From JACOTK01 sp963743945 (GTDB lineage: Bacteria; Actinomycetota; Acidimicrobiia; Acidimicrobiales; CADCSY01): DNA of 64,000 bases. Where the stretch lies: positions 248,001 to 312,000 of the forward strand of contig CAVURO010000008.1 of assembly GCA_963743945.1 (NCBI GenBank), read 5' to 3'. Below are positions 24,622-32,862 of this stretch, piece after piece. Numbering within the stretch: position 1 is the stretch's first letter; every line of letters starts with the position of its first letter. The notes below the pieces were generated by a model that was given only the letters and a program-made list of their open reading frames with translations, had not been told where the DNA came from and ran no database searches. The translations under genes were made by a program, and so were the position numbers.

Positions 24622-25742
24622 CGAGCCGGACCGGCGACGAATCCGAGGCCGACCTGCCGGTGACGGACCCTCTACCCCCCGTACTCCCTCGACCCCGAAC
24701 GGGCGGCGCCCGGGGCCGGGGCGTTCTCGTCTCCGCGCTGGTCGTCGGCGGTCTGCTCGCCGGCTTCGTGGTCATCCTGGCCACGCGTGACCCGTCCTCA
24801 GCGCGTCTTGCCCAGACCCCCCTGCTCGGCAAGCCCGCTCCGGCGTTGGCCGGCGTCTCGCTGACCGACGGCAAGCCCTTCGATCTTCGAGAGGTGGGCG
24901 AGCGGTTCGTGCTGGTCAACGTCTTTGCGACGTGGTGTGTGCCGTGCCAACAGGAGCACCCGGAGTTGGTGGCCTTCGAGGCGCGCCATGCCCAGATCGG
25001 CGATGCCCGGGTGGTCAGCGTGGTGTTCAGCGACAAGCCCGATGCGGTGACCCGTTTCTTCGAGGATCGTGGAGGATCGTGGCCGGTGCTCGACGACCCC
25101 GATGGTCGTATCGCTCTCGACTGGGGCGTTTCGGGCGTTCCCGAGTCCTACCTGGTGGGTCCCGACGGCGTCGTGCGGGCCAAGATCGTGGGTGGCGTCA
25201 CCGAGGAGAAGCTCGATGACGTGTTGGGCCGTATCGGTGGCGGCGATGGTGGTGGCGGCGATGGTGGTCGCGCCGTGATGAGGCGATGGGCGCCGTGGTG
25301 CGTCATGGTCGTGGTCATCGTCGCCTCGCTGTTCGTCGCGGCGGTGGGCGACCGATCGCCCCGGAGCGAGGCCGATCGCATTGACGCGGTCAGCTCGGGG
25401 GTGCGATGCCCGACCTGTCGGGGCCAATCGGTTCGTGAGTCCAATGCCCCAGCCGCCCAGGCGATACGCGGCGAGATCGCTCGCCGCGTGCGTGCCGGTG
25501 AGGACGACGAGACGATTCGCTCCTATCTCGTGAGCCGCTACGGCGAGAAGGTGTTGCTCAACCCGCCCCGATCGGGCGTCGGGGCGTTGGTGTGGGCCAT
25601 GCCCGTCGCAGCGGTGGTCGTCGCCGTCGCAGCGGTGGCGGCTGCCCTCCGGCGATGGCGAGGCGCCTCGTCGGGGGTGGTGCCGAGCGCGTCCGATCGT
25701 GCGTTGGTCGCCGCCGCCCGATCGGCCGAGGATGAGCCGTGA
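24618..25742 (+). CDS. CcmG-CcmH fused open frame (thioredoxin-like DsbE plus CcmH)
   Basis: A single open frame of 374 residues holding two Ccm proteins. Residues 1-215: an N-terminal membrane anchor (GVLVSALVVGGLLAGFVVIL) and a TlpA/DsbE thioredoxin domain with the site WC107VPC110. Residues 205-220 are a Gly/Asp linker. From Met221 a CcmH follows: hydrophobic segment (WCVMVVVIVASLFVAAV), the redox motif RC264PTC267RGQSVRESNA, and a C-terminal membrane helix. No stop separates the two. If all three helices insert, the CcmH redox motif would fall on the cytosolic side, opposite to its known place; separate translation from ATG 25278, or cleavage or non-insertion of the middle segment, would resolve this. 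Starts and stops overlap both neighbours (GTGA). Confidence 0.85.
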   Translation: MTSRTGDESEADLPVTDPLPPVLPRPRTGGARGRGVLVSALVVGGLLAGFVVILATRDPSSARLAQTPLLGKPAPALAGVSLTDGKPFDLREVGERFVLVNVFATWCVPCQQEHPELVAFEARHAQIGDARVVSVVFSDKPDAVTRFFEDRGGSWPVLDDPDGRIALDWGVSGVPESYLVGPDGVVRAKIVGGVTEEKLDDVLGRIGGGDGGGGDGGRAVMRRWAPWCVMVVVIVASLFVAAVGDRSPRSEADRIDAVSSGVRCPTCRGQSVRESNAPAAQAIRGEIARRVRAGEDDETIRSYLVSRYGEKVLLNPPRSGVGALVWAMPVAAVVVAVAAVAAALRRWRGASSGVVPSASDRALVAAARSAEDEP

Positions 25743-26506
25743 GCACGCCCGGCTCGGCGATGAGGCGAGGCCGCCTCGACCTGGACGCGCTGGCGATGCT
25801 GGAGGAGCAGCGCGACTTCCTCCTGCGCTCGCTGGACGATCTCGATGAGGAACGGGGTCGGGGCGACCTGGGCGAAGGTGACTACGAGACCCTGCGTGAC
25901 GACTACACCCTCCGTGCCGCCGAGGTGCTCCGAGCGATCGAGGAAGGGCACGGGAAGCTCGCCGAAGCTCCCCCTCGGAGCCGGTTGCGCATGGCTCTCG
26001 TGATCGTCGCCGTCGTGCTGCTGGCCGTCGGGGCGGGGGTGGCGGCAGCGGTTTCGTCGGGGACGAGGCGTCCGGGCGAGGTGGCCACCGGAGGCGTGGT
26101 CGACCGGCAGGCCGACCGCATGGGGGAGGCGGCCGAGCTGGCGAACAAGGGCAGCCAGTTGGAGGCGTTGAAGCTCTACGACACCGTCCTCGCCGACGAG
26201 CCCGACCACGTGGCCGCTCTGACCGAGCGCGGTCTGCTGCTGGGTGTCCTCGGACGTTCCGCCGAGCGTGATGCCCTGATCGAGGAGGGTCGCGACTCGC
26301 TGGAACGAGCGTTGGCGCTCAAACCGAATGATCCACGGGCCTTGTTCTATCGAGGACTGGTGCTTCGCTTCCTCGGTCAGGACGAGTCCGCCCTGGATTC
26401 GTTCCGTGCCGCGCTCGCCGCCGATCCTCCCCCCGATCTTCGCAGCTCGATCGAGGGCTTCCTCGCCACTGCCGGAGCCGGTGAGGTTCCGGTCCCCTCG
26501 CCCTGA
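25739..26506 (+). CDS. CcmI-like tetratricopeptide membrane protein
   Basis: A 255-residue protein. Residues 15-80 are a helical cytosolic stretch (LEEQRDFLLRSLDDLDEE), followed by a membrane helix (ALVIVAVVLLAVGAGVAAAV) and a TPR region outside (ALKLYDTVLADEPDHVAALTERG; ALALKPNDPRALFYRGLVLR). Its place at the end of the ccm operon and TPR content suggest an apocytochrome chaperone like CcmI. It starts in a GTGA overlap with the ccmGH frame. It is followed by a convergent gene after only 18 bp. Confidence 0.75.
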   Translation: MSTPGSAMRRGRLDLDALAMLEEQRDFLLRSLDDLDEERGRGDLGEGDYETLRDDYTLRAAEVLRAIEEGHGKLAEAPPRSRLRMALVIVAVVLLAVGAGVAAAVSSGTRRPGEVATGGVVDRQADRMGEAAELANKGSQLEALKLYDTVLADEPDHVAALTERGLLLGVLGRSAERDALIEEGRDSLERALALKPNDPRALFYRGLVLRFLGQDESALDSFRAALAADPPPDLRSSIEGFLATAGAGEVPVPSP

Positions 26507-26524
26507 GCGAGCCCGTTCGGGGGA

Positions 26525-27007
26525 TCAGTCGGCGATCAGCGTGGGAGGCGTGTAGGCGGCCCGTGCGAAGGCGCCGTCCGAGCCGGACTCGATGGTCCAG
26601 GTGGAGCCCTTCTTGCAGTCGCGATCCGGGGCATCGATGGGGACGCCGCGGCGGTGGAGCCGATCGATGACCGGGCCGATGAGGTTGCCGTGGGTGCACA
26701 TCACCACATCTCCAGGCGCCCCGATGAGCGTCTCGATCAGCGACCAGAGATCCTCGAGGTCTGCGGTCTCCAGGAGGGCCGAGTGCTCCTCGATCGGCAG
26801 TCCCACGTGCTCGGCCAGCGGTTCGACCGTCTGACGACATCGGAGATATCGGCTCGACAACACACGGGAGAGGGTCACGTCGGCGAACTGATCCACCAAT
26901 GCCCGTGCCTGTCGCTCCCCCTTCTTGGTCAGCGGGCGCAACTCATCGGGTTCATCGGACTGCTCACGGTCGCCGGCCCGTGCATGACGAACGAGGTGCA
27001 CGGCCAT
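26525..27007 (-). CDS. Histidine phosphatase, SixA-like
   Basis: A 160-residue phosphatase of the histidine acid superfamily. The catalytic LVRHARAG motif lies at the N-terminus, a second Arg occurs in SSRYLRCRQT, and the second catalytic His lies in VMCTHGNLIG. Size and pattern fit SixA/phosphohistidine phosphatases. ATG 27007 places the RHG-type motif near residue 5, as usual. It stands alone, converging with the ccm operon. The substrate is unknown. Confidence 0.85.
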   Translation of the reverse strand: MAVHLVRHARAGDREQSDEPDELRPLTKKGERQARALVDQFADVTLSRVLSSRYLRCRQTVEPLAEHVGLPIEEHSALLETADLEDLWSLIETLIGAPGDVVMCTHGNLIGPVIDRLHRRGVPIDAPDRDCKKGSTWTIESGSDGAFARAAYTPPTLIAD

Positions 27008-27105
27008 CAGCCCATCGTACGGCCCGCTGCGTGCCTGCCCGTCATTTCGTCGCGCCGGCACCTTTCGGGGGTGACCACAGGCGGATGGCGTCGGGCCCCC
27101 GGTGA

Positions 27106-28251
27106 TCAGGACGACCGCATGCCTTTCGGGCGGAGGTCAAGGAGACGCTCGAGAACCGACGGCAGGGCACGACAGAAGGCGTCGATGTCTCCCTGATGGC
27201 TCGACCAGCCCACCGAGATTCGCAGCGATCGGGATGCATCGACACCCATGGCCTCGAGCACGGGGGACGGCTCCAGGAGCTCGGAGGAACAGGAGCTTCC
27301 CGAGTGCACGGCCACCCCGGATCGGTCGAGTCCCAGGAGCACCGGCTCGGCCTCGACGCCGCTGAGGGCGAGGCAGACCAGATGGGGAAGGCGTCCACCC
27401 GGTCGGGGGTCGCCGAGCAGCTCGACGCCCGGTCCGAGCGCGCCGGCCGACGCCGCGGCGACCACCATGTCCATCAGATGCTCGGCGTGAGTCGCCTCGT
27501 CGACAAGCGCGCCACCGTTCAACAGGCGGGCCAGTTCACCGAAACCCATGATCGCCGGCACGTTCTCGTACCCGGCCCGGCGAGCCCGTTCCTGGGAGCC
27601 GCCGACCAGCAGAGGCCGCAATCGCAGGCCGCGGCGCACGAGCAGGGCCCCGATGCCGGGGGGGCCACCCATCTTGTGCGCCGAGATGCTCAGGAGATCG
27701 GCGCCCAGAGCCCCGAAGTCGATGGGCACATGGCCTGCGGCTGCGGCGGCGTCGACATGGGTCAACACGCCTCGCTCGCGACAGCGGGCGACGATCTCGC
27801 CGACGGGCTGGAGGGTGCCGACCTCGTGGTTTCCCCACTGCACGTGGACCAGAGCGGTGTCGTCGCGCACCGCGTCCATGACCGCATCGGGCGAGACCCG
27901 GCCGAGGCCGTCCAATCCCACGACGCTCACCTCATGACGAGCCGCCGACTCTCGTACACACGAGTGCTCACCCGCGTTCACCACCACGTGGGGCCCTCGT
28001 TGGGTTGCCATCCAGGTGGCGGTCACGCAGCTCTCGGTTGCCCCACTGGTGAAGACCACCTCCCGGGAGCGCGCCCCGAAGAGCTCGGCCACCTCGGCGC
28101 GAGCCTGCTCGATCGCCGAGCGGACGACCTGGCCCTCGTGATGGATGCGCCCCGGGTCACCGGCGACGCCGAGCCAGGGGGTCATGGCCTCCACCACCTC
28201 CGGCCGGCACGGCGAGGTGGAAGCGTGATCGAGGTAGTGACGATCACTCAC
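27106..28251 (-). CDS. Cysteine desulfurase (NifS/IscS-like)
   Basis: A 381-residue fold-type I PLP enzyme. Features: YLDHASTSPCRPEVVEAM at the N-terminus, the PLP-binding lysine in SAHKMGGPPGIG, HVDAAAAAGHVPIDF, and the mobile-loop catalytic cysteine in SGSSCSS. This supplies sulfur for Fe-S clusters or thionucleosides. It lies next to a SufR-like regulator and an Mrp-type carrier, which supports a Fe-S role. An IscU/SufU scaffold is not adjacent. The GTG start lacks an obvious ribosome binding site. Confidence 0.87.
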   Translation of the reverse strand: MSDRHYLDHASTSPCRPEVVEAMTPWLGVAGDPGRIHHEGQVVRSAIEQARAEVAELFGARSREVVFTSGATESCVTATWMATQRGPHVVVNAGEHSCVRESAARHEVSVVGLDGLGRVSPDAVMDAVRDDTALVHVQWGNHEVGTLQPVGEIVARCRERGVLTHVDAAAAAGHVPIDFGALGADLLSISAHKMGGPPGIGALLVRRGLRLRPLLVGGSQERARRAGYENVPAIMGFGELARLLNGGALVDEATHAEHLMDMVVAAASAGALGPGVELLGDPRPGGRLPHLVCLALSGVEAEPVLLGLDRSGVAVHSGSSCSSELLEPSPVLEAMGVDASRSLRISVGWSSHQGDIDAFCRALPSVLERLLDLRPKGMRSS

Positions 28252-28349
28252 CGAGGCGTCCGACGTTCACGGCCGGCCGTGCCCCTGTGCGTGTTGCCCG
28301 TTCCGACGACAACGAGCGGGGAGTGACCAAGTGGGTCGGGGGCAACCGG

Positions 28350-29081
28350 TCAGGAAAGGATCGAGGTGACACAACTGGCGTCGCCGAGGGCACGCGAGCT
28401 CGCCGTCTCGGTGGTCGACTCCCCGTAGAGTGCGCTGAGCATGCCCCGCACCATGCCGCGGTCGACGGCGCAGATCACCGGAGACGACACGGCGGTGGCC
28501 CCGAAGGGGCAGTGCTCCGAGACGATGGCGAGCGAGTCACCACGCTTTTCGGTGTGAGCGGCAAAGCCGTGGGCGGTGAGCGCGTCGGCCACGGCGTGCA
28601 GAGCGCTGCGGAACGATCGCTGCCCCTCGTCGGGGGAGAGGGATTCGGCCATCACCCGGCCGTAGTCGTAGCCGACCTCCTCGGCCATGGATTCGGCGAC
28701 GTCGCGGGGCAACAGGGCCAGCGCCCGACCGAGCAGGGTGATGACCATGTCGTCCTGGCGCACCGGGAAGTCGACCGCCATGGAGCGTTCGGCGGCGCCG
28801 TAGCGCTTGGAGGGTCGGCCTGCGCCACCGTTTCCGCCGCGCTCGACGTGGATATCGAGGTAGCTGCCTGCGGCCAACTTGTCGAGGTGGTGGCGGGCCA
28901 CGTTCGTGTGGAGCTCGAAATGTTGGGCCACCTCGGATGCGGTGACCCCCTCGGGGTGCTCGTGGGCGAAAAGGTAGATCTGGCGCCGTGTCGGGTCGCC
29001 GAAAGCGGACGTGATGGCGGTGACCACGGAGGAGAACTCGTCGGGGGTCAATGGCCCTGAGGCAAGGGGATCACTCGGCAC
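28350..29081 (-). CDS. SufR-like winged-helix regulator with C-terminal cysteines
   Basis: A 243-residue DNA-binding protein. The N-terminal winged helix (DPTRRQIYLFAHEHPEG, then SEVAQHFELHTNVARHHLDK) belongs to the ArsR/HTH_20 class. The C-terminal third has a Cys-x12-Cys pair (EHCPFG and VICAVD) and a third Cys near the end (GDASCV), resembling the 4Fe-4S site of SufR. The start is probably GTG 29081, after which VPSDPLASG begins; a longer frame opens at 29123. It diverges from the Mrp gene across 44 bp containing two palindromes, a likely autoregulatory operator. Fe-S sensing is inferred from family and context. Confidence 0.75.
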   Translation of the reverse strand: MPSDPLASGPLTPDEFSSVVTAITSAFGDPTRRQIYLFAHEHPEGVTASEVAQHFELHTNVARHHLDKLAAGSYLDIHVERGGNGGAGRPSKRYGAAERSMAVDFPVRQDDMVITLLGRALALLPRDVAESMAEEVGYDYGRVMAESLSPDEGQRSFRSALHAVADALTAHGFAAHTEKRGDSLAIVSEHCPFGATAVSSPVICAVDRGMVRGMLSALYGESTTETASSRALGDASCVTSILS

Positions 29082-29084
29082 CCC

Positions 29085-29107
29085 GGTATTGTACCTATTG
29101 CCATAGG
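29085..29107. promoter_or_regulatory. Overlapping palindromes between sufR-like gene and mrp (candidate operator)
   Basis: GGTA-TTG-TACC at 29085-29095 overlaps CCTAT-TGCC-ATAGG at 29094-29107. Both are perfect inverted repeats in the only AT-rich stretch of the 44-bp divergent gap, just upstream of the mrp ribosome binding site. They do not match operator sequences I know for SufR. Confidence 0.45.
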
Positions 29108-29125
29108 AGAAAATCGGAGGCAATC

Positions 29126-30277
29126 ATGTCGGTCACCGAGACCCAAGTCATCGAGGCGCTGCGTCCCGTTGAGGATCCCGAGTTGCACAAGAGCATCGTC
29201 GATCTCGGGATGGTGCGTCGCATCACCATCAGTGGGGCCTCGGTCGACGTTTTGGTGGCTCTGACGGTGGCCGGATGCCCCCTGAAGAACGAGATCACCA
29301 ATCGGGTCACCGGCGCCGTTCGGGCGCTCGACGGCGTGGAGGCGGTCTCCCTGGAGTTCACGACCATGACGCCCGAGGAGCTGACGGCGCTGCGCACGAG
29401 CCTGCACGGCGACCCTGCCTCCACGGCGGGCTCGACCCAGGCCCACGGCCACGCCGAGGGGCGGGCCATTCCCTTTGCCGACCCGTCGAGCAACACGCGG
29501 GTGCTGCTGATCGCGTCGGGAAAGGGTGGGGTCGGAAAGTCGACGGTGACGGTCAACCTGGCCATTGCGTTGGCGAGGCAGGGCAAGCGCGTCGCGCTGA
29601 TCGATGCCGATGTGTGGGGTTTCTCGGTTCCGGCCATGCTCGGCATCGATCGTCCCCCCACGGTGTTGGACGACAAGATGATCCTTCCGCCCGAGGCCCA
29701 CGGCGTGACGTGTGCGTCGATCGGCTTCTTCGTGCGTGAGGACCAGCCCGTGGTCTGGCGTGGACCGATGTTGCACAAGGCCCTGGAGCAGTTCCTCACC
29801 GACTTCTACTGGGGCGACCCCGACTACCTGGTCGTGGACATGCCCCCCGGAACGGGCGACATCTCGCTGTCGCTGGCGAGCTTCCTGCCCAAGTCGGAGG
29901 CGTTCATCGTCACCACGCCCCAGCCGGCGGCCCAGCGCGTGGCTCAGCGCGCGGGGCTCATGTTCAAGAGCGACCACATCAACATCCCGGTGCGGGGTGT
30001 CATCGAGAACATGAGCTGGTTCGTCGGTGACGACGCCAAGCGCTACGAGCTCTTCGGAAGGGGCGGGGGAGAGGCCCTGGCGGAACGCCTCGAGGTTCCG
30101 CTGTTGGGTCGGATCCCCTTGGTCTCCGAGTTGCGTGAAGGTGGCGACACCGGTCTTCCGATCACGATCAGCGACCCCGAGAGCGAGGCGTCCCAGGTCT
30201 TCACCGACCTGGCCGAGCAGATCGACGGCGAGCTCGCTCCGCGCCGTCGGTACAACGCCGCGCTGAAGATCATCTGA
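29126..30277 (+). CDS. mrp: Mrp/ApbC-family Fe-S carrier ATPase
   Basis: A 383-residue protein with an N-terminal MIP18/DUF59 domain (residues 1-80: VIEALRPVEDPELHKSIVDL and VAGCPLKNEI) and a ParA-type NTPase domain with deviant Walker A SGKGGVGKS near residue 132, VDMPPGTGD and GVIENMSW. The CxxC after IENMS found in many Mrp proteins is missing here (FVGDDAKRYELFG), as in mycobacterial Mrp. It inserts or carries Fe-S clusters. The start follows GGAGG with 5-base spacing. It is divergent from the SufR-like gene. Confidence 0.9.
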   Translation: MSVTETQVIEALRPVEDPELHKSIVDLGMVRRITISGASVDVLVALTVAGCPLKNEITNRVTGAVRALDGVEAVSLEFTTMTPEELTALRTSLHGDPASTAGSTQAHGHAEGRAIPFADPSSNTRVLLIASGKGGVGKSTVTVNLAIALARQGKRVALIDADVWGFSVPAMLGIDRPPTVLDDKMILPPEAHGVTCASIGFFVREDQPVVWRGPMLHKALEQFLTDFYWGDPDYLVVDMPPGTGDISLSLASFLPKSEAFIVTTPQPAAQRVAQRAGLMFKSDHINIPVRGVIENMSWFVGDDAKRYELFGRGGGEALAERLEVPLLGRIPLVSELREGGDTGLPITISDPESEASQVFTDLAEQIDGELAPRRRYNAALKII

Positions 30278-30340
30278 CCGCGGCCGCAACGGCGGCGATC
30301 TATGCTGGCAACCGTTCCGTCCAGCAGAGGAGATCGTGTC

Positions 30341-30577
30341 GTGGATGTTCGCATCGGAGTGACGTATTCACCGAAGGAAATCGACATCGAGCTCGACGAG
30401 AAGACCGACGTCAAGAAGCTTCGTGCGGAGATCGACAAGGTCCTGATGGGCGGTGCGGGCGTGCTGTGGTTGACCGACCGCAAGGAACGCCAGGTCGGCG
30501 TACCGGCCGACAAGGTCGCCTATGTCGAGATCGGCAGCCCCTCCGGCGATCGCCACATCGGCTTCGGCATCTCGTAG
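30341..30577 (+). CDS. DUF3107 family protein
   Basis: A 78-residue protein (VDVRIGVTYSPKEIDIELDE at the start; AYVEIG and IGFGIS at the end) typical of the small actinobacterial DUF3107 family. The GTG at 30341 follows AGAGGAG at good spacing; a longer frame from 30302 would add residues not seen in the family. No function is established. It sits 14 bp before an ArsA-type ATPase, so co-transcription is likely. Confidence 0.85.
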   Translation: MDVRIGVTYSPKEIDIELDEKTDVKKLRAEIDKVLMGGAGVLWLTDRKERQVGVPADKVAYVEIGSPSGDRHIGFGIS

Positions 30578-30591
30578 AGCCGGCGAGCGTC

Positions 30592-31548
30592 ATGGGGGAT
30601 CTCGCCGACGACATCCTGAGCCGGCGGCTGCTGTTCGTAACCGGCAAGGGCGGGGTGGGGAAGTCGGCCATCGCCGCCGGATTGGCGCTTCTCGGCGCGC
30701 AACAGGGCAAGCGCACGCTGGCCTGCGAGGTGGACGCCAAGGGCAACCTGGCCGACTTCTTCGAGGTCGTCGACGTCGGTTTTCAGCCTCGTGAGGTCCA
30801 GCCCCGCCTGCATGTCATGTCGATGAACACCGAGGAGTCGCTCAAGGAGTACCTGAGCCTGCAGCTCAAGTTGCCCCTCGTCGCCCGGGTCGGCCCGCTG
30901 GCGCGCACCTTCGACTTCATCGCCAACGCCGCACCCGGAGTCAAGGAGATCCTGACCATCGGCAAGCTCGCCTACGAGGTGCGTGAGAGGAACTACGACC
31001 TGGTGGTGGTCGACGCCGTTGCCACCGGTCACATCGTCGGTCACCTGCGTGCGCCCCAGGCCATCAACGAGCTCGTCTCGGTGGGGCTCATCCGTGATCA
31101 GACCGACTGGATGCTCGATCTCCTCGGCGATCCCGCCACCACGGGCGTGGTGGTGGTGACCTCGCCGGAGGAGATGCCGGTCACCGAGTCGCTCGAGCTC
31201 CTCGAAGCGTTGCAGGACACCAACGTGGACGTGGCCGCCGTCGTCGTCAATCGGGTGCTGCCCGAGCTGTTCGGGCGCGGCGAGGAGGAGGTCTTCGACG
31301 CGTTGCGGGAACCGGCGTTGGCCGGCGCGTTGCGCGAGGCCGCGGGCGACAAGGTCGACCGGGTGCTCGAGGCGGCACATCTCGCCGTGCGATTGCGTCG
31401 GACGCGTTCCCGGCATCTGGCACGTCTGCGGGAGGGTCTCGACCCCACCCTGCCGGTCTTCTACATCCCCGAGTTGTTCACCCGGGCCGACGGGTTGCGC
31501 GCCACGAATCAGCTGGCCGTCGCCCTCGGCGAGGAGATCGGCTACTGA
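30592..31548 (+). CDS. ArsA/Get3-family ATPase, first of a pair
   Basis: A 318-residue ATPase with deviant Walker A TGKGGVGKSAIA, EVDAKGNLADFF as switch region and VVVDAVATGHIVGHL. It lacks the cysteines of arsenite-activated ArsA. With the next gene it matches the paired Get3-like ATPases of mycobacteria (Rv3679-Rv3680 type), which form a heterocomplex. The exact cargo is not known. ATG 30592 lies 14 bp after DUF3107. The stop overlaps the next start by one base (TGATG). Confidence 0.85.
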   Translation: MGDLADDILSRRLLFVTGKGGVGKSAIAAGLALLGAQQGKRTLACEVDAKGNLADFFEVVDVGFQPREVQPRLHVMSMNTEESLKEYLSLQLKLPLVARVGPLARTFDFIANAAPGVKEILTIGKLAYEVRERNYDLVVVDAVATGHIVGHLRAPQAINELVSVGLIRDQTDWMLDLLGDPATTGVVVVTSPEEMPVTESLELLEALQDTNVDVAAVVVNRVLPELFGRGEEEVFDALREPALAGALREAAGDKVDRVLEAAHLAVRLRRTRSRHLARLREGLDPTLPVFYIPELFTRADGLRATNQLAVALGEEIGY

Positions 31549-32714
31549 TGACCGAGACCGCTTCGCTCGAGCAACTGCTCGCCGCCAAGGAGATCGTGGT
31601 GACCTGTGGCTCCGGTGGGGTCGGCAAGACCACCACCGCGGCAACGCTGGCCACCATGGCGGCCGTGCACCTGGGTGGCAAGGTCCTGGTGCTCACGGTC
31701 GATCCGGCGCGGCGATTGGCGAACGCGATGGGTCTCGAGAGCTTCGGCAACGTCGAGACCCGGGTCGATCCGGCAGCGCTTGCCGCCGGTGGCGTCGAGC
31801 CGCGGGGCGAGCTGTGGGCAGCGATGCTCGACACCAAACAGAGCTGGGACGACCTCATCGTGCGCCACGCGCCCGATGCCGCCACGAGGGACGCCATCCT
31901 GGCCAACCCCATGTACAAGAACGTCACCGGCCGTTTCGTGCAGAGCCATGACTACATCGCGATGGAGCGGCTCTACGAACTGCATTCCTCGGGCGTCTAC
32001 GACCTGATCGTGGTCGACACGCCCCCTACGCGCAACGCGCTCGACTTCCTCGAGGCCCCGGCACGCATGGCCGACTTCTTCTCCAGCCGCCTGCTGCGCT
32101 GGCTGCTCGCCCCCTACCGCAGTCGCATCGTCAGCGTGGCGTCCAAACCCTTCTACCAGATCGCCGATCGCATCCTGGGGTCGGCCTTCCTGCAGGACAT
32201 CGCCGAGTTCTTCATGCTGTTCCAGTCGATGCACGACGGTTTCGTGGAGCGTGCCAAGGCGGTCGAACGCGTGCTGGGCGATCGTCGCACCACCTTCATC
32301 GTCGTCTCCACGTTGGAGCCGTCTCCCCTGCGTGAGGCCGAGTTCTTCATCAAGGCACTGCAGGCCAAGGGGCTGCATCTGGGCGGGCTCGTCCTCAACA
32401 AGGTGCTTCCGGGCTACCTGCTCGACCCCGAGGTCGCCGCGGCGGCCGACCGGTTGATCAGTGCACCGAAGGAGGTGCTGAGCGGACTGGGGGCCGAGCA
32501 GCAGGCCGAGCTCGGTGACGAGTCCACCGTCGCTCGGGTTCTCACCGAAGTGGGTATGAGCTTCCGGAACTTTCAGCTGGTCGGCAAGAGGGAGGCCGAG
32601 CAGCGAGCCGAGCTTGCCACCGCACCTGAGGTCATGGTCTCGGTGCCGTTCTTCGAGGACGACATCTACGACGTGGCCGGGCTCGCCCGCATGGGCGAAC
32701 AGATCTGGCGCTGA
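31548..32714 (+). CDS. ArsA/Get3-family ATPase, second of a pair
   Basis: A 388-residue partner of the preceding ATPase. Walker A is GSGGVGKTTTAATLA, followed by LTVDPARRLANAMGL and IVVDTPPTRNALDFL. It is longer than its partner, with a C-terminal extension. The two start/stop codons overlap, indicating a fixed ratio of subunits. A role in tail-anchored protein or lipid-linked cell-envelope homeostasis has been discussed for mycobacterial homologues; here the function is inferred only from that similarity. Confidence 0.86.
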   Translation: MTETASLEQLLAAKEIVVTCGSGGVGKTTTAATLATMAAVHLGGKVLVLTVDPARRLANAMGLESFGNVETRVDPAALAAGGVEPRGELWAAMLDTKQSWDDLIVRHAPDAATRDAILANPMYKNVTGRFVQSHDYIAMERLYELHSSGVYDLIVVDTPPTRNALDFLEAPARMADFFSSRLLRWLLAPYRSRIVSVASKPFYQIADRILGSAFLQDIAEFFMLFQSMHDGFVERAKAVERVLGDRRTTFIVVSTLEPSPLREAEFFIKALQAKGLHLGGLVLNKVLPGYLLDPEVAAAADRLISAPKEVLSGLGAEQQAELGDESTVARVLTEVGMSFRNFQLVGKREAEQRAELATAPEVMVSVPFFEDDIYDVAGLARMGEQIWR

Positions 32715-32749
32715 AACCCCCACGAGTGGGCGGGCTGCTCCGGCTGCCC

Positions 32750-32852
32750 AAGGACCCGCGACAAATCTACTTGCGCGGCCGAAGGCCGAAAGTGACTGCA
32801 CCACAAAGGTCAAATAGGTAGCGCCGCACAAGTAGTTTTGTCACTGGTCCTA
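32750..32852. repeat. 30-bp imperfect inverted repeat, 43-bp spacer
   Basis: Left arm 32750-32779 and right arm 32823-32852 are complementary at 25 of 30 positions, with the inner 20 bases matching at 18. The pair fills most of the 148-bp gap between the ArsA pair and the PHP gene. It could be a MITE-like remnant, a cruciform or a paired operator. No target duplication is obvious at its edges. Confidence 0.6.
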
Positions 32853-32862
32853 ACATGGGTGG

